Shown piece after piece: positions 18,538-26,680 of a stretch of DNA of 64,000 nt. The stretch's first letter is position 1. Every line of letters starts with the position of its first letter. The notes below the pieces were generated by a model. That model ran no database searches, was not told the origin of the DNA, and worked only from the letters and a program-made list of their open reading frames with translations. The stretch is from PoT sp049331405. Its GTDB lineage: Bacteria; Planctomycetota; Planctomycetia; Isosphaerales; Isosphaeraceae. The stretch is taken from assembly GCF_049331405.1 (NCBI RefSeq), contig NZ_CP186274.1:3596001-3660000 (forward strand), read 5' to 3'. The position numbers and the translations under genes were made by a program.

Positions 18538-19887
18538 ATGGCCCTTCCCGAAGATGGCACAGAGAAGCGCCTTCCAGACTCGGCCGGCAAACAGGGCGTG
18601 ACGAATTCGGCGAAGCATGACCCCTACGCCGCGCTTCGCGTCGCGAATTTCCGGAACTATCTCGCCGCGTCGCTGCTCTCGACGATCGGGGCGCAGGTCC
18701 GCAACGTCGCGATCGGCTGGGAGCTCTACGAGCGGACCGGATCGGCCTCGGCCCTCGGCTACGTCGGGCTCGTCCAGTTCGTGCCGGTGTTCTTCCTCAC
18801 GCTCGCCGCGGGGCACGCCGCGGATCGATATAGTCGGAAGAATATGCTTATTTTTTCGCAGGTTCTCATGGGCCTGGCCAGCCTTGGGCTCGCGGTCTCC
18901 AGCCGGATGGGGGCGCCCGTCGGGTTCTCTTACTTCTTCCTGCTGTTCGCCGGGCTCGGGCGTGCGTTCAGCGCCCCGGCGCGTTGGGCGCTCCTGCCCG
19001 ACCTCGCGCCGAAGGAGTTGCTGTCGAGCTCGGTCACCTGGAATACCAGCGGGTTCCAGGTCGCGTCGGTCGTCGGGCCTGCCCTCGGCGGCTTCGCCAT
19101 CGCGCAGGCGAGGAGTGCCGCACCCGCCTTCCTCTTCGACTTCATCGCGTCGGTCGTGGTCGTCCTCTTGTTAGTCCCCGTCCGCGTGACTCGGAGGACG
19201 CATGACGTCGAGCCTGCGACGATCCGGTCGGTCCTGGCGGGCTATGATTTCGTGATCAAGTCCAAGCTGATCCTGGCGACGATCACGCTGGACCTCTTCG
19301 CGGTGTTCCTGGGCGGGGCGACGGCGCTGCTGCCGATCTTCGCGAAGGACATCCTCAAGGTCGATGCCGACGGCCTGGGTTGGCTGCGGGCCGCGCCATC
19401 GCTCGGGGCCGTGGTCATGGCCCTCTACCTGGCGCATCGGCCCCCGATGAAACAGGCGGGGCGTGCCCTCATGTGGTCGGTGACCGGCTTCGGGCTGGCG
19501 ACGATCGTCTTCGGCCTCTCGACCAACCCCGTGCTCTCCTTCGCGATGCTGTTCCTGACGGGGGCGTTCGACAACATCAGCGTCGTCGTGCGGGCCACCT
19601 TGATCCAGGTCCTGACCCCGGACAGCATGCGCGGGCGGGTCTCGGCGGTGAACGCCATCTTCATCGGCTCGTCGAACGAACTGGGGGGCTTCGAATCCGG
19701 CATGACCGCCGAGTTCTTCGGACCCGTGGCGTCGGTCGTCGGGGGCGGAGTCGGGACGTTGCTCGTCGTGCTGATCGTCGACTTCTTCTGGCCCGAGACA
19801 CGCAGGCTCGGCGAATTGAACCGCGCCGGCAAGCCCCCGGACCCCGCCGTCGAACCGGTGGTCGAGGCGGGGATCCTGTCGGAGTGA
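18538..19887 (+). CDS. MFS transporter, MFS_3 (enterobactin exporter-like)
   Basis: 449 residues from ATG 18538; a GTG at 18598 and an upstream frame from 18421 are alternatives, and the ribosome-binding site (GAGA) is weak for all. Ten to twelve hydrophobic helices are evident. The family signatures are FRNYLAASLLSTIGAQVRNVA at the first helix, AGHAADRYSRKN between helices 2 and 3, and FSAPARWALLPDLAP in the middle. This is the group that includes enterobactin exporter EntS and many drug/metabolite exporters (PF05977). Inner-membrane, proton-driven efflux is expected; the substrate is unknown. It ends 7 bp before the convergent NagB-like gene. Confidence 0.88.
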   Translation: MALPEDGTEKRLPDSAGKQGVTNSAKHDPYAALRVANFRNYLAASLLSTIGAQVRNVAIGWELYERTGSASALGYVGLVQFVPVFFLTLAAGHAADRYSRKNMLIFSQVLMGLASLGLAVSSRMGAPVGFSYFFLLFAGLGRAFSAPARWALLPDLAPKELLSSSVTWNTSGFQVASVVGPALGGFAIAQARSAAPAFLFDFIASVVVVLLLVPVRVTRRTHDVEPATIRSVLAGYDFVIKSKLILATITLDLFAVFLGGATALLPIFAKDILKVDADGLGWLRAAPSLGAVVMALYLAHRPPMKQAGRALMWSVTGFGLATIVFGLSTNPVLSFAMLFLTGAFDNISVVVRATLIQVLTPDSMRGRVSAVNAIFIGSSNELGGFESGMTAEFFGPVASVVGGGVGTLLVVLIVDFFWPETRRLGELNRAGKPPDPAVEPVVEAGILSE

Positions 19888-19894
19888 ACGGAGC

Positions 19895-20845
19895 TCAGTT
19901 CATCTCGGGTTCGAGCGGGCCGGCGAGTCCCCGGTGGAAGAAGAGTCGGCCGGGCAGGGTGGGCATGAACGAGCTGGGGATCCAGGGATCGGGGCCGTAG
20001 CGGAGGGTCATCCAGAGGCTCATCCCCTGCCACTGCATGCCGCGGTCGAAGACTCCATCGGCCCCGCCGATGATCCTGTCGGCCTGGAGGAAGAGGCCCG
20101 GGCCGATCGTGTTGGCGAAGGCCGGGACGAGGGTCGTCCGGCTCTTGAAGCTGGTCAGGGCGTTCTGCTCGATCGTCAGCGGGTGCAGCTTCGCCCCGAT
20201 GCGATGCGTCTGGGCCTTCCACTCGTCGACGCTGGCGTATTCGCCGGCGAAGTGCGGCTCCCAGAAGGCGATATGGCAGACCCGGCCGATGCCGAAGATG
20301 ACGACGAGTTCGGCACCCTCCGCCTTCAGCTCGGCGATCCGCTCGCCGTAATGGGGCAGGCGGTCGGGGGTCGCGAACCAACGCTGATTCGTCGGGACGG
20401 TCAAGGAGCCGAGGGGGCCGTAGAAGGCCGACTCCATCGCATTCTGGAACGCGCCCGGATCATTCGAGGCGAGCGTCTTGCCGTCGCGATCGCTCCATTC
20501 GTCCATGTTGAAACCATAGACGTGATCGCAAGGGACTTGCCACTCCTTGAGGAAGTATACGGCCCAGCGGTACATCCCCATGGGGCCGACGGGGAGGATG
20601 AGCGCGGATTTCTTGCCGTCGCGGCGGGCCTTGGAGATCGTCAGGGCGATCTCGTGGCCGAGGACCACGTCGAAATCGGCCAGGTCCGCGCAGGGGACGG
20701 GGTGGAAGTCCTTGTGCCACCAGGGCCGACGCTCGGTGATCGACTCTGCCGGGTGCGAGCAGCAGGCGTCGATCTTGGCGAGGTCCCAACCCTTGGGGAA
20801 AAAGCCTTCCATCATCGAGCCGGCCAACGTCGTCAACAGATTCAT
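19895..20845 (-). CDS. NagB/RpiA-superfamily sugar-phosphate isomerase-like protein
   Basis: 316 residues from ATG 20845; GAGG lies about 13 nt upstream, so the exact start is only likely. The glucosamine-6-phosphate deaminase fold is recognisable: FNMDEW aligns with the MDEY/W signature, and FGIGRVCHIAFWEP aligns with GIGxDGHIAFNEP. The catalytic His and Glu are kept but the Asp of the DGH triad is Val here. SFKSRTTLVPAF and NTIGPGLFLQADRII match the later family blocks. The protein is longer than classic NagB by about 50 residues at the N-terminus. The altered active site means it may isomerise or bind a different sugar phosphate. A second NagB-like gene is at 49050. Converges with the MFS gene. 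Confidence 0.75.
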   Translation of the reverse strand: MNLLTTLAGSMMEGFFPKGWDLAKIDACCSHPAESITERRPWWHKDFHPVPCADLADFDVVLGHEIALTISKARRDGKKSALILPVGPMGMYRWAVYFLKEWQVPCDHVYGFNMDEWSDRDGKTLASNDPGAFQNAMESAFYGPLGSLTVPTNQRWFATPDRLPHYGERIAELKAEGAELVVIFGIGRVCHIAFWEPHFAGEYASVDEWKAQTHRIGAKLHPLTIEQNALTSFKSRTTLVPAFANTIGPGLFLQADRIIGGADGVFDRGMQWQGMSLWMTLRYGPDPWIPSSFMPTLPGRLFFHRGLAGPLEPEMN

Positions 20846-21091
20846 CTCGGTAACAATTCCTCGAGGATCGGGAGCGGCGTCAGGCCTGTCTCGCGACAGG
20901 CGGGGAGCACCCAATCTACTGCCTGGCTCGTCAAGGAGTAAGGGGATGGATCCAGCCGGCTGTTTCCGACAGGGGCAACGCCCGGCTGTGAGAATCCTTT
21001 TTCAGCGTCGAAAACGCGAGGGGAGGCGATCAGTGAGGTTTCTGAGGGCAGGCCCTCAGTCCGTGAATCAATCGATTGAGTTTGGATATCC

Positions 21092-21409
21092 TCAAGAGAG
21101 TGAAACCTGGATCTCTTCATCCACAACGCGGACGGTGAAGGTGGTCACGCAGGAACGGAGGCCGTCGAGATGGCGGCCATCCTCGAGGCTGAAGCGCCAG
21201 CCGTGCCACATGCAGGTGACCGACTTGTCGAAGACGAGGCCGTCATCGAGCGGCACGCCCTTGTGCGGGCACATGTTGTCGAGGGCGTAATAAGTCCCAT
21301 CGCAGAGGAAGATGGCAATGGGTTGTCCGTCGACCTCGTAGGGGCGCCCCTGGCCTTCGGGGATCTCTCCGACGCGCGCCACCGTCTGGAAATTCTGGGT
21401 ATCCGACAC
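21092..21409 (-). CDS. Rieske [2Fe-2S] ferredoxin-like protein
   Basis: I choose GTG 21409 as the start because AGGACGG lies about 5 nt upstream and the 105-residue length fits the family; in-frame codons as far as 21664 overlap the divergent gene. The cluster ligands are CPH (C47, H49) and CMWH (C66, H69), in the context NMCPHKGVPL and CMWHGWRF. This is the small soluble Rieske type used as an electron carrier for ring-hydroxylating oxygenases or nitrite reductase-like enzymes. No oxygenase gene is adjacent, so its partner is not known. A second Rieske protein lies in the suf operon (31345). Confidence 0.88.
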   Translation of the reverse strand: MSDTQNFQTVARVGEIPEGQGRPYEVDGQPIAIFLCDGTYYALDNMCPHKGVPLDDGLVFDKSVTCMWHGWRFSLEDGRHLDGLRSCVTTFTVRVVDEEIQVSLS

Positions 21410-21537
21410 TCGACCGTCCTTCGACCCTTTGGCTTGGCGTTGGCTCTTGCGGCGTGTTGCCACGAACCTCATGATAACGGCCGGTGTCGAGAGGGTGAAA
21501 CCCCAGGTCCAAAGGCTCGGCCGCCAGAGGAGCCCAC

Positions 21538-22389
21538 GTGAGCGAGCCCAGTACGCCCGTCGCCAGGTCGACGACCCCCGAATCGCCCGTGCCCCAGGTC
21601 GACGTCGCCGGGACGCCAGTCCCTCCTCCTTCCCCCATGGATGGCAAGGTCCATGACCATACAAGCGGCCTGTCGTCCGACCTCGTCGGCGACGAGGCCC
21701 TCGACCGGAGGCTCGCCGAGATCGAGATGATCGGCGAGGAGGCGGCGCTCGGCTGGAAGCCCCAGCCTCATCAGCCGCTCTCGCCCGAGGTCCGCTATCT
21801 CCACATCTCCCGGACGATCAATCAACTGATCACCGACCGCAACAGGTCGGTCGGGATCTTCCTCGGTATGGCGTCGATCCTCTTCGCCGCATCGACCGCC
21901 TTGATGAACGTGCGGCCGGACGTCGCGCCGATCATCCACCTCGAACTGATCCAGTACTGGTGCCTCCCGATCACGTTCGGCACCCTCGCGGTGATCGGCG
22001 CATTCATGTGCCTGATCCTCGTCCGGACCCGCATCGGCCTGATCTACGAGGTCGCCAAGATCAACACGCTGATGGGTGTCCCTTCGGAGCGGGTCAAGCG
22101 CGTCAATCCGCTCTCGATCTTCTTCCTGATGTATCTGATGGTTTCACTCCTCGGGGCCTCCTGTGCCGGCCTCACGCTGGGGCTGGTTGCGGGCCGGGTC
22201 CGGTTCCACTCCACCGCCGAACTCATCAAATCAGGCGCCAAGGCGGCCCTGGCCCCCGACCCGACCTCGAGGCCGATCCTGCAAGGGGTCATCCTGGCGG
22301 TCGTGTACCTCGTGCTCTTCCTCGGGATGTACTACGGCCTGATCCTTCGAGCCACTTCGGAAAAGAAACTTGAAGACAGCAAAAAGTGA
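21538..22389 (+). CDS. hypothetical membrane protein with four transmembrane segments
   Basis: 283 residues from GTG 21538, supported by AGAGGAG 6 nt upstream. The first 90 residues are hydrophilic and Pro/Ser-rich. Four apolar segments follow: about residues 104-122, 137-160, 190-215 and 248-270, with short loops, one of which is basic (GVPSERVKRVNP). I do not recognise a family. The stop lies inside the first codons of the LOG gene (20-bp overlap), so the two are probably translationally coupled. Divergent from the Rieske gene, with 128 bp between. Confidence 0.8.
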   Translation: MSEPSTPVARSTTPESPVPQVDVAGTPVPPPSPMDGKVHDHTSGLSSDLVGDEALDRRLAEIEMIGEEAALGWKPQPHQPLSPEVRYLHISRTINQLITDRNRSVGIFLGMASILFAASTALMNVRPDVAPIIHLELIQYWCLPITFGTLAVIGAFMCLILVRTRIGLIYEVAKINTLMGVPSERVKRVNPLSIFFLMYLMVSLLGASCAGLTLGLVAGRVRFHSTAELIKSGAKAALAPDPTSRPILQGVILAVVYLVLFLGMYYGLILRATSEKKLEDSKK

Positions 22390-22990
22390 GACCCCTTCGA
22401 TCCTGCCGACGTCCTATGTCTGCGTCTTCTGCGGCAGCCTCTCCGGATCTCGACCTGCTTACGAAGCGGCCGCTCGTTGCGTAGGGACCGCCATCGCCGA
22501 GAAAGGTCTCGGCCTCGTCTACGGCGGGGGCCGCGTCGGCCTGATGGGGATCGTCGCCGATGCCGCGCTCGAGGCAGGGGGCCGGGTGATCGGGATCATC
22601 CCGGAGCGCCTCTCCTCGTCCGAGATCGCCCACGGCGGCCTTTCCGAACTCCACGTCGTGAACAGCATGCATGAGCGCAAGGCGATGATGGCCATGCTCT
22701 CGTCGGGCTTCCTCACCCTGCCGGGGGGCATCGGGACCTTCGAGGAGTTCTTCGAGATCCTGACATGGTCCGCGCTCAAGATCCATGGCAAGCCGATGGG
22801 CATCCTCAACGTCGACGGCTACTTCGACCGGCTCTTCGACTTCATGAACTACGGCGTTGAGGAAGGCTTCATCCGCAAACGCGACCGGGAGAAGCTCGTC
22901 GTCTCCGACGATCCCGAGAGCCTGATCGCCTACTTCGCGGAGCACGTCAGGCCGCCCCAGAGCGAGCCCGTGCATGTCGAGCGTACCTGA
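22370..22990 (+). CDS. LOG family protein (cytokinin riboside 5'-monophosphate phosphoribohydrolase-like)
   Basis: 206 residues. The start is TTG 22370, overlapping the previous gene by 20 bp; no in-frame ATG or GTG occurs before the conserved VCVFCGSLSGSRP block. The lysine decarboxylase-like (TIGR00730) signatures are complete: YGGGRVGLMG for the phosphate, MHERKAMM, and PGGIGTFEEFFE (PGGxGTxxE). Proteins of this family cleave N6-modified or plain AMP to release the base and ribose 5-phosphate. In bacteria without plant contact they probably work in purine nucleotide salvage. The annotation lysine decarboxylase seen in old databases is wrong for this family. Cytosolic. Confidence 0.92.
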   Translation: MKTAKSETPSILPTSYVCVFCGSLSGSRPAYEAAARCVGTAIAEKGLGLVYGGGRVGLMGIVADAALEAGGRVIGIIPERLSSSEIAHGGLSELHVVNSMHERKAMMAMLSSGFLTLPGGIGTFEEFFEILTWSALKIHGKPMGILNVDGYFDRLFDFMNYGVEEGFIRKRDREKLVVSDDPESLIAYFAEHVRPPQSEPVHVERT

Positions 22991-23128
22991 ACTGGTGATT
23001 TGCAGCGGTTGCGTCGTTTCAACGCCGAGGGGGTCGAAAGTCCGCTTGATTTTTGGGTGGCAAGGCCGCAATAATCGCTGCCTTGCTACGCGCTCGCGTG
23101 GAACGAATCCATTGGAAGTTGGTGTGTC

Positions 23129-23275
23129 ATGAAGAGCAAGACCAAGAATCGCAAGAGCTACAAGTGGCGGAAAAAGGCCAATGGTTCGCCGATCGCGAAG
23201 GGGCGTCGTCCCAAGCGTCACGGCATCCGCAATGCCAAGAAGCGACGTAAGCACCTCGGCGGCGCGGGGCTCTGA
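23129..23275 (+). CDS. 48-residue highly basic protein of unknown function
   Basis: ATG 23129, TGA 23273-23275, followed by a strong terminator at 23322. The product has about 20 Lys/Arg in 48 residues, no acidic residue and a Gly-rich end (HLGGAGL). Short motifs: KSYKWRKKANGSP, GRRPKRHGIRNAKKRRK. The composition is that of a ribosomal or nucleic-acid-binding miniprotein, but I do not recognise bL34, bL36, THX or a known histone-like family. The ribosome-binding site is weak (TTGGTGTG). Its discrete terminator and clean codon use argue that it is real. Lies between the LOG gene and a convergent DUF1501 gene. Confidence 0.65.
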   Translation: MKSKTKNRKSYKWRKKANGSPIAKGRRPKRHGIRNAKKRRKHLGGAGL

Positions 23276-23321
23276 GATAGAGCCTCTGCATGTAGGCCGA
23301 CGGGCCACGCTGAAATGAACG

Positions 23322-23380
23322 AACCTCCCGGCACCGACCCTCCGAACCACGTTCGGGCGAAGGGTTGGAGCCGGGAGGTT
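23322..23380. terminator. hairpin terminator between convergent genes
   Basis: An 11-bp perfect outer stem (23322-23332 with 23370-23380) encloses further pairing and is followed on the plus strand by TGTTGTTTG. It serves the 48-residue gene and possibly the DUF1501 gene from the other side. Confidence 0.75.
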
Positions 23381-23403
23381 TGTTGTTTGATGGTCGAGCG
23401 AAC

Positions 23404-24741
23404 TCAGAGGAGTTCCGGGATCGGCTCGAAAGAGTCGAGCAGGTACATCGGCCGACCGAAGTGGTTGGGGATGATCGTACTTGGGCTGATCCCGAGGTTC
23501 TGGTAGAGCGTCGCGAAGACGTTCTGGAAGGTGACCGGGCGATCCTTGGGCACCTCGCCCAGTCGGTTCGTCGCGCCGATGACCTGGCCCGTCTTCATGC
23601 CGCCGCCGGCGAGCATGGCGCAGGCGACGCTCGGCCAGTGGTCGCGTCCACCGTCCGCGTTGACCTTCGGGGTCCGGCCGAACTCGCCCCAGACGACGAC
23701 CGAGACGTCCTTGTCGAGGCCGCGGAGGTGCAGGTCCTCGATCAGAGCGGCGAGCCCCATGTCGAGCTTGGGCAGTCGATCGCGGCACTGGCCGAAGTTG
23801 TTGCTGTGGTAGTCCCAGCGGCCGAAGCCGATGGTCACGCAGCGCACGCCGGCCTCGACGAGCCTCCGCGCCATCAGGAACTGGTCCATGCAGCAGGGGC
23901 CGCCGTCGTCGACGTTGACCATGTCCCCCTGGCCGTACTTGGCCCGGAGCCTCGGGTCTTCCTTGCTGACGTCGAGGGCGTCGACGAGCGTGGTCGACGT
24001 GAGGATCTCGAAGGCTCGCTGGGTGAACGAGTCCATGCCCTCGATTGAGCCGTTGGCGTCGATGTCGCGCCTGAGCCCGTCGAAGCTCTTGAGGAGGCCC
24101 TTCCGGTTGTCGAACCGGTTGAGGTTCATGCCTTTGAGGGTCAGGTTCGCCAGGTCGGAGCCATTCGGCGTGAACGGGGCATGCTTGACGCCGAGGTAGC
24201 CCGGGTCGCCGTTATCCGCCCAGGGCATGTGGCCCATCTTGGGCGAGAGCCCGACGAAAGGGGGGACGGAACTCCTGACCGGCCCTTCGACGTGCGAGAG
24301 GATCGCGCCGAGGCTCGGGCGGCCGCCTTGCTGCTTGCTGTCGGCGGCGGAATAGCCCGAGACGCACTGGACTGCGGCATGCTCGCCCCTGGCCCCGACC
24401 AGCGTGCGGATGATGGCGATCTTGTCCATCACCTGCGCGAGCCTTGGCATGTGCTCGCAGATGTCGATGCCGGGGACGTTGGTGGGGATCGGCTTGAACT
24501 CGCCTCGGATCTCGGCCGGGGCGTCGGGCTTCAGGTCGACCATGTCCTGGTGCGGAGGTCCCCCGGCAAGGAAGACCATGATGACAGCTTTGTGAGACAA
24601 GCCGGTCTTGGATTGCTCTTCAGCCGCGAGCAATTGAGGGAGCGAGAGCCCGCCCAACGCCAACCCACCGATCTTCAAGAAATCTCGACGAGAGATCCCA
24701 TCGCAGAAGCCCGTGTGGGCCCTGCCTTGGACCGTCAGCAT
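23404..24741 (-). CDS. DUF1501 family protein with Tat signal
   Basis: 445 residues starting at ATG 24741. A clear twin-arginine signal, SRRDFLK (residues 17-23) followed by GGLALGGLSLPQLLAA, shows export in folded form. Family blocks: FLAGGPPHQDMVDLKP, EHMPRLAQVMDKIAIIRT, GRWDYHSNNFGQ, VVVWGEFGRTPKV and GRDHWP near the C-terminus. This is the full-length form of the family that is truncated at the left edge. No PSD1 partner is adjacent here. The alkaline phosphatase-like fold suggests metal-dependent hydrolysis, but the substrate is unknown. Divergent from sufR. Confidence 0.92.
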   Translation of the reverse strand: MLTVQGRAHTGFCDGISRRDFLKIGGLALGGLSLPQLLAAEEQSKTGLSHKAVIMVFLAGGPPHQDMVDLKPDAPAEIRGEFKPIPTNVPGIDICEHMPRLAQVMDKIAIIRTLVGARGEHAAVQCVSGYSAADSKQQGGRPSLGAILSHVEGPVRSSVPPFVGLSPKMGHMPWADNGDPGYLGVKHAPFTPNGSDLANLTLKGMNLNRFDNRKGLLKSFDGLRRDIDANGSIEGMDSFTQRAFEILTSTTLVDALDVSKEDPRLRAKYGQGDMVNVDDGGPCCMDQFLMARRLVEAGVRCVTIGFGRWDYHSNNFGQCRDRLPKLDMGLAALIEDLHLRGLDKDVSVVVWGEFGRTPKVNADGGRDHWPSVACAMLAGGGMKTGQVIGATNRLGEVPKDRPVTFQNVFATLYQNLGISPSTIIPNHFGRPMYLLDSFEPIPELL

Positions 24742-24917
24742 GATTTCGATCTCCTCGCTCCGGGACGATGCCTCGCCGCGCCATCCCGTCTAAAGGTTGG
24801 GCAATTATTAAACATTGTAAGTCGCCGGACTGAGGCGTGCAAACCTAATTCGTGAAAATCCGGCGAAGGGGCGATATGAGCCGACGTCGCAACTTTCGTC
24901 ACCGGCAAGGTCTCGTA

Positions 24918-24943
24918 TTTTTCGCAAAGAATTTTGCGGAAAA
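24918..24943. promoter_or_regulatory. AT-rich inverted repeat, candidate operator
   Basis: Arms of 11 nt (TTTTTCGCAAA and TTTGCGGAAAA) separated by four bases, with one mismatch. It lies just upstream of the predicted -35 of sufR, where an activator or repressor dimer could bind. Binding protein unknown. Confidence 0.4.
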
Positions 24944-24957
24944 TATCTCAAGCACGA

Positions 24958-24988
24958 TGGACGTGCCTGTTTGTAGCCCCTACAATCG
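24958..24988 (+). promoter_or_regulatory. predicted sufR promoter with palindrome over the -10
   Basis: TGGACG (24958-24963) and TACAAT (24981-24986) are spaced by 17 bases, a plausible sigma-70 pair. The perfect repeat TTGTAG-CCC-CTACAA (24971-24985) covers the -10, a typical repressor position. SufR in other bacteria represses its own operon, so autoregulation is the natural inference. A similar TGTA-N5-TACAATCG sequence occurs at 48502-48518. Confidence 0.5.
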
Positions 24989-25068
24989 CGGTTGCAGACG
25001 AGTGACGAACGCGTGAGGGAGGCGGTCCCTTCCCCACCGATCGCGAAGAAGCCACTGGGAGTACGACC

Positions 25069-25719
25069 ATGATGGAATCTTCGGATCGTTCGCTCCTCGA
25101 TTTAATCCGCCGACACGGGCCCCTGACCGTCGCCGAGATGGCGGAGAGGTTGGACGTCACGCCCACGGCGATTCGCAACCGGCTGAACCGGCTGGTCGGC
25201 TCGGGCATGGTGGAACGCCAGGCCGAGCACGGCGGTCGAGGTCGGCCCAAGCACACGTATCGAGCGAGCGTCGAGGCCCACAAGCGACTCGGCCAGAATT
25301 ATGCAGACCTGGCGGTCGTGCTCTGGGATGAGATGATGAGGACGGTGGAAGATCGCAAGTTACGCCGGTTCCTCTTCGGTCGGATTACCGATCGGCTGGC
25401 GGAACTCTATCGTACACAGGTGACCGGGGAAGAGTGGGAAGGTCGGCTCGTTCAACTCGGGACGATCCTGCACGACAGGGGCATCGAGACCGAGGTGACC
25501 AGCCCCGAAGGCGGGATGAGTCCCGTCCTCAAGCAGCACTCCTGCCCTTACTATGAACTTGCCGAAGTGGATCGCGCCGTGTGCGCGATGGAACGGAAGA
25601 TGTTCGAGAAAGTCCTGGGGCGGGGCCTTCGCCTGAGCCAATGCCGGCTGGATGGGCATCGCTCGTGCGACTTCGAGGCCAAGCCGTTGGTCACGGCCAT
25701 ACCGGCCAAGGCCGTATAA
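25069..25719 (+). CDS. sufR: SufR-like iron-sulfur-sensing transcriptional regulator
   Basis: 216 residues; ATG 25069 (or 25072) with GGGAG upstream. The N-terminal winged helix-turn-helix is of the DeoR/ArsR kind (LTVAEMAERLDVTPTAIRNRLNRLVGSGMVER, residues 19-50; longest run split here only for reading), with a GRGRPKHTYR wing. Four cysteines lie in the C-terminal part: C159, C172, C192 and C200 (spacing 12, 19 and 7), three of which could ligate a [4Fe-4S] cluster as in known SufR. The gene heads the suf operon (98 bp before sufC). In cyanobacteria and actinobacteria SufR with cluster represses the operon and loss of the cluster releases it. Role inferred from family and position. Confidence 0.88.
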   Translation: MMESSDRSLLDLIRRHGPLTVAEMAERLDVTPTAIRNRLNRLVGSGMVERQAEHGGRGRPKHTYRASVEAHKRLGQNYADLAVVLWDEMMRTVEDRKLRRFLFGRITDRLAELYRTQVTGEEWEGRLVQLGTILHDRGIETEVTSPEGGMSPVLKQHSCPYYELAEVDRAVCAMERKMFEKVLGRGLRLSQCRLDGHRSCDFEAKPLVTAIPAKAV

Positions 25720-25817
25720 TCGCAATTGTCTATCTTCAAGTGCCACCGAGTATCGGGACCACGAATCAGACGGAGAGCCGAAAGCGCCTCGATCCGTCGC
25801 AATAGGGCAGGAGACTG

Positions 25818-26648
25818 ATGAGCAAGGTCCTTCAGATCGAAAACCTCCACGTCGCGATCGACGGCAAGGAGATCCTCAAGGGAGTCAACCTCACGATCCG
25901 GCAGGGAGAGGTTCACGCCTTGATGGGACCGAATGGTTCGGGCAAGAGCACCTTGAGCTACGCGCTCATGGGGCATCCCAACTACGAAGTGACCGCCGGC
26001 TCGGCAAAGCTCGATGGCCAGGAACTGCTCGAACTCGAGGCCGACGAACGTGCCAAGGCGGGTATCTTCCTCGCCTTCCAGTACCCGACGTCGATCCCGG
26101 GCGTGACGGTGGCGAATTTCATCCGGCATGCGGTCTCCAACGTCCGCCTGCCCGACCGCAAGGAAGGGGAAGACCTCATCCCGATGCGCGAGTTCCGCAA
26201 GGAACTCCGAGAGCAGATGGATGAGCTCGGTATGGATGCGGAGTTCGCCCGCCGCTACCTCAACGAAGGTTTCTCCGGCGGCGAGAAGAAGCGTGCCGAG
26301 GTCCTGCAGCTCGCCATGCTCCGCCCCTCGTTCGCGATCCTCGACGAGACCGACAGCGGCCTCGACATCGACGCCGTCCGGGTCGTCTCCGAAGGGGTCA
26401 ACCGGGTGGCATCGAAGGTGCAAACCGGTGTCCTGGTGATCACGCACTACCAGCGGATCCTGAACTACATCAAGCCGCAGTTCGTCCACATCCTGTTCGG
26501 CGGACGGATCGTCGAGAGTGGCGGTCCTGAGCTCGTGGACGTGCTCGAGAAGCAAGGTTACGACTGGGTCCGTGCGAAGTATCCCGAGGCGGCGAAGGAT
26601 GAGGAAGAGATGGAGCAAGCCGCCCCTTCGGGTCAACTTACCTCCTGA
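25818..26648 (+). CDS. sufC: Fe-S cluster assembly ATPase SufC
   Basis: 276 residues, ATG 25818 with AGGAG upstream. ABC-type ATPase: Walker A GPNGSGKS (residues 37-44), Q-loop in FLAFQYPTSIPG, SufC-type signature FSGGEKKRAEVLQ, Walker B and D-loop in FAILDETDSGLD, and the switch His in VITHYQRIL. SufC energises the SufBCD scaffold on which [4Fe-4S] clusters are built in the cytosol. It is about 20 residues longer than the E. coli protein because of an acidic C-terminal tail (AAKDEEEMEQ). sufB follows after 32 bp. Confidence 0.97.
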   Translation: MSKVLQIENLHVAIDGKEILKGVNLTIRQGEVHALMGPNGSGKSTLSYALMGHPNYEVTAGSAKLDGQELLELEADERAKAGIFLAFQYPTSIPGVTVANFIRHAVSNVRLPDRKEGEDLIPMREFRKELREQMDELGMDAEFARRYLNEGFSGGEKKRAEVLQLAMLRPSFAILDETDSGLDIDAVRVVSEGVNRVASKVQTGVLVITHYQRILNYIKPQFVHILFGGRIVESGGPELVDVLEKQGYDWVRAKYPEAAKDEEEMEQAAPSGQLTS

Positions 26649-26680
26649 ATCAATCCCCGCCGAGGAAGGAATATCACGCG

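Larger units (their letters stand above)
24742..25068. other. divergent intergenic region controlling sufR
   Basis: 327 bases between the DUF1501 gene (minus) and sufR (plus). It is more AT-rich than its surroundings. It holds an 11-nt-arm inverted repeat (24918-24943), a GCACG-N5-CGTGC repeat (24952-24966) and a promoter with an overlapping palindrome (24958-24988). Confidence 0.7.
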
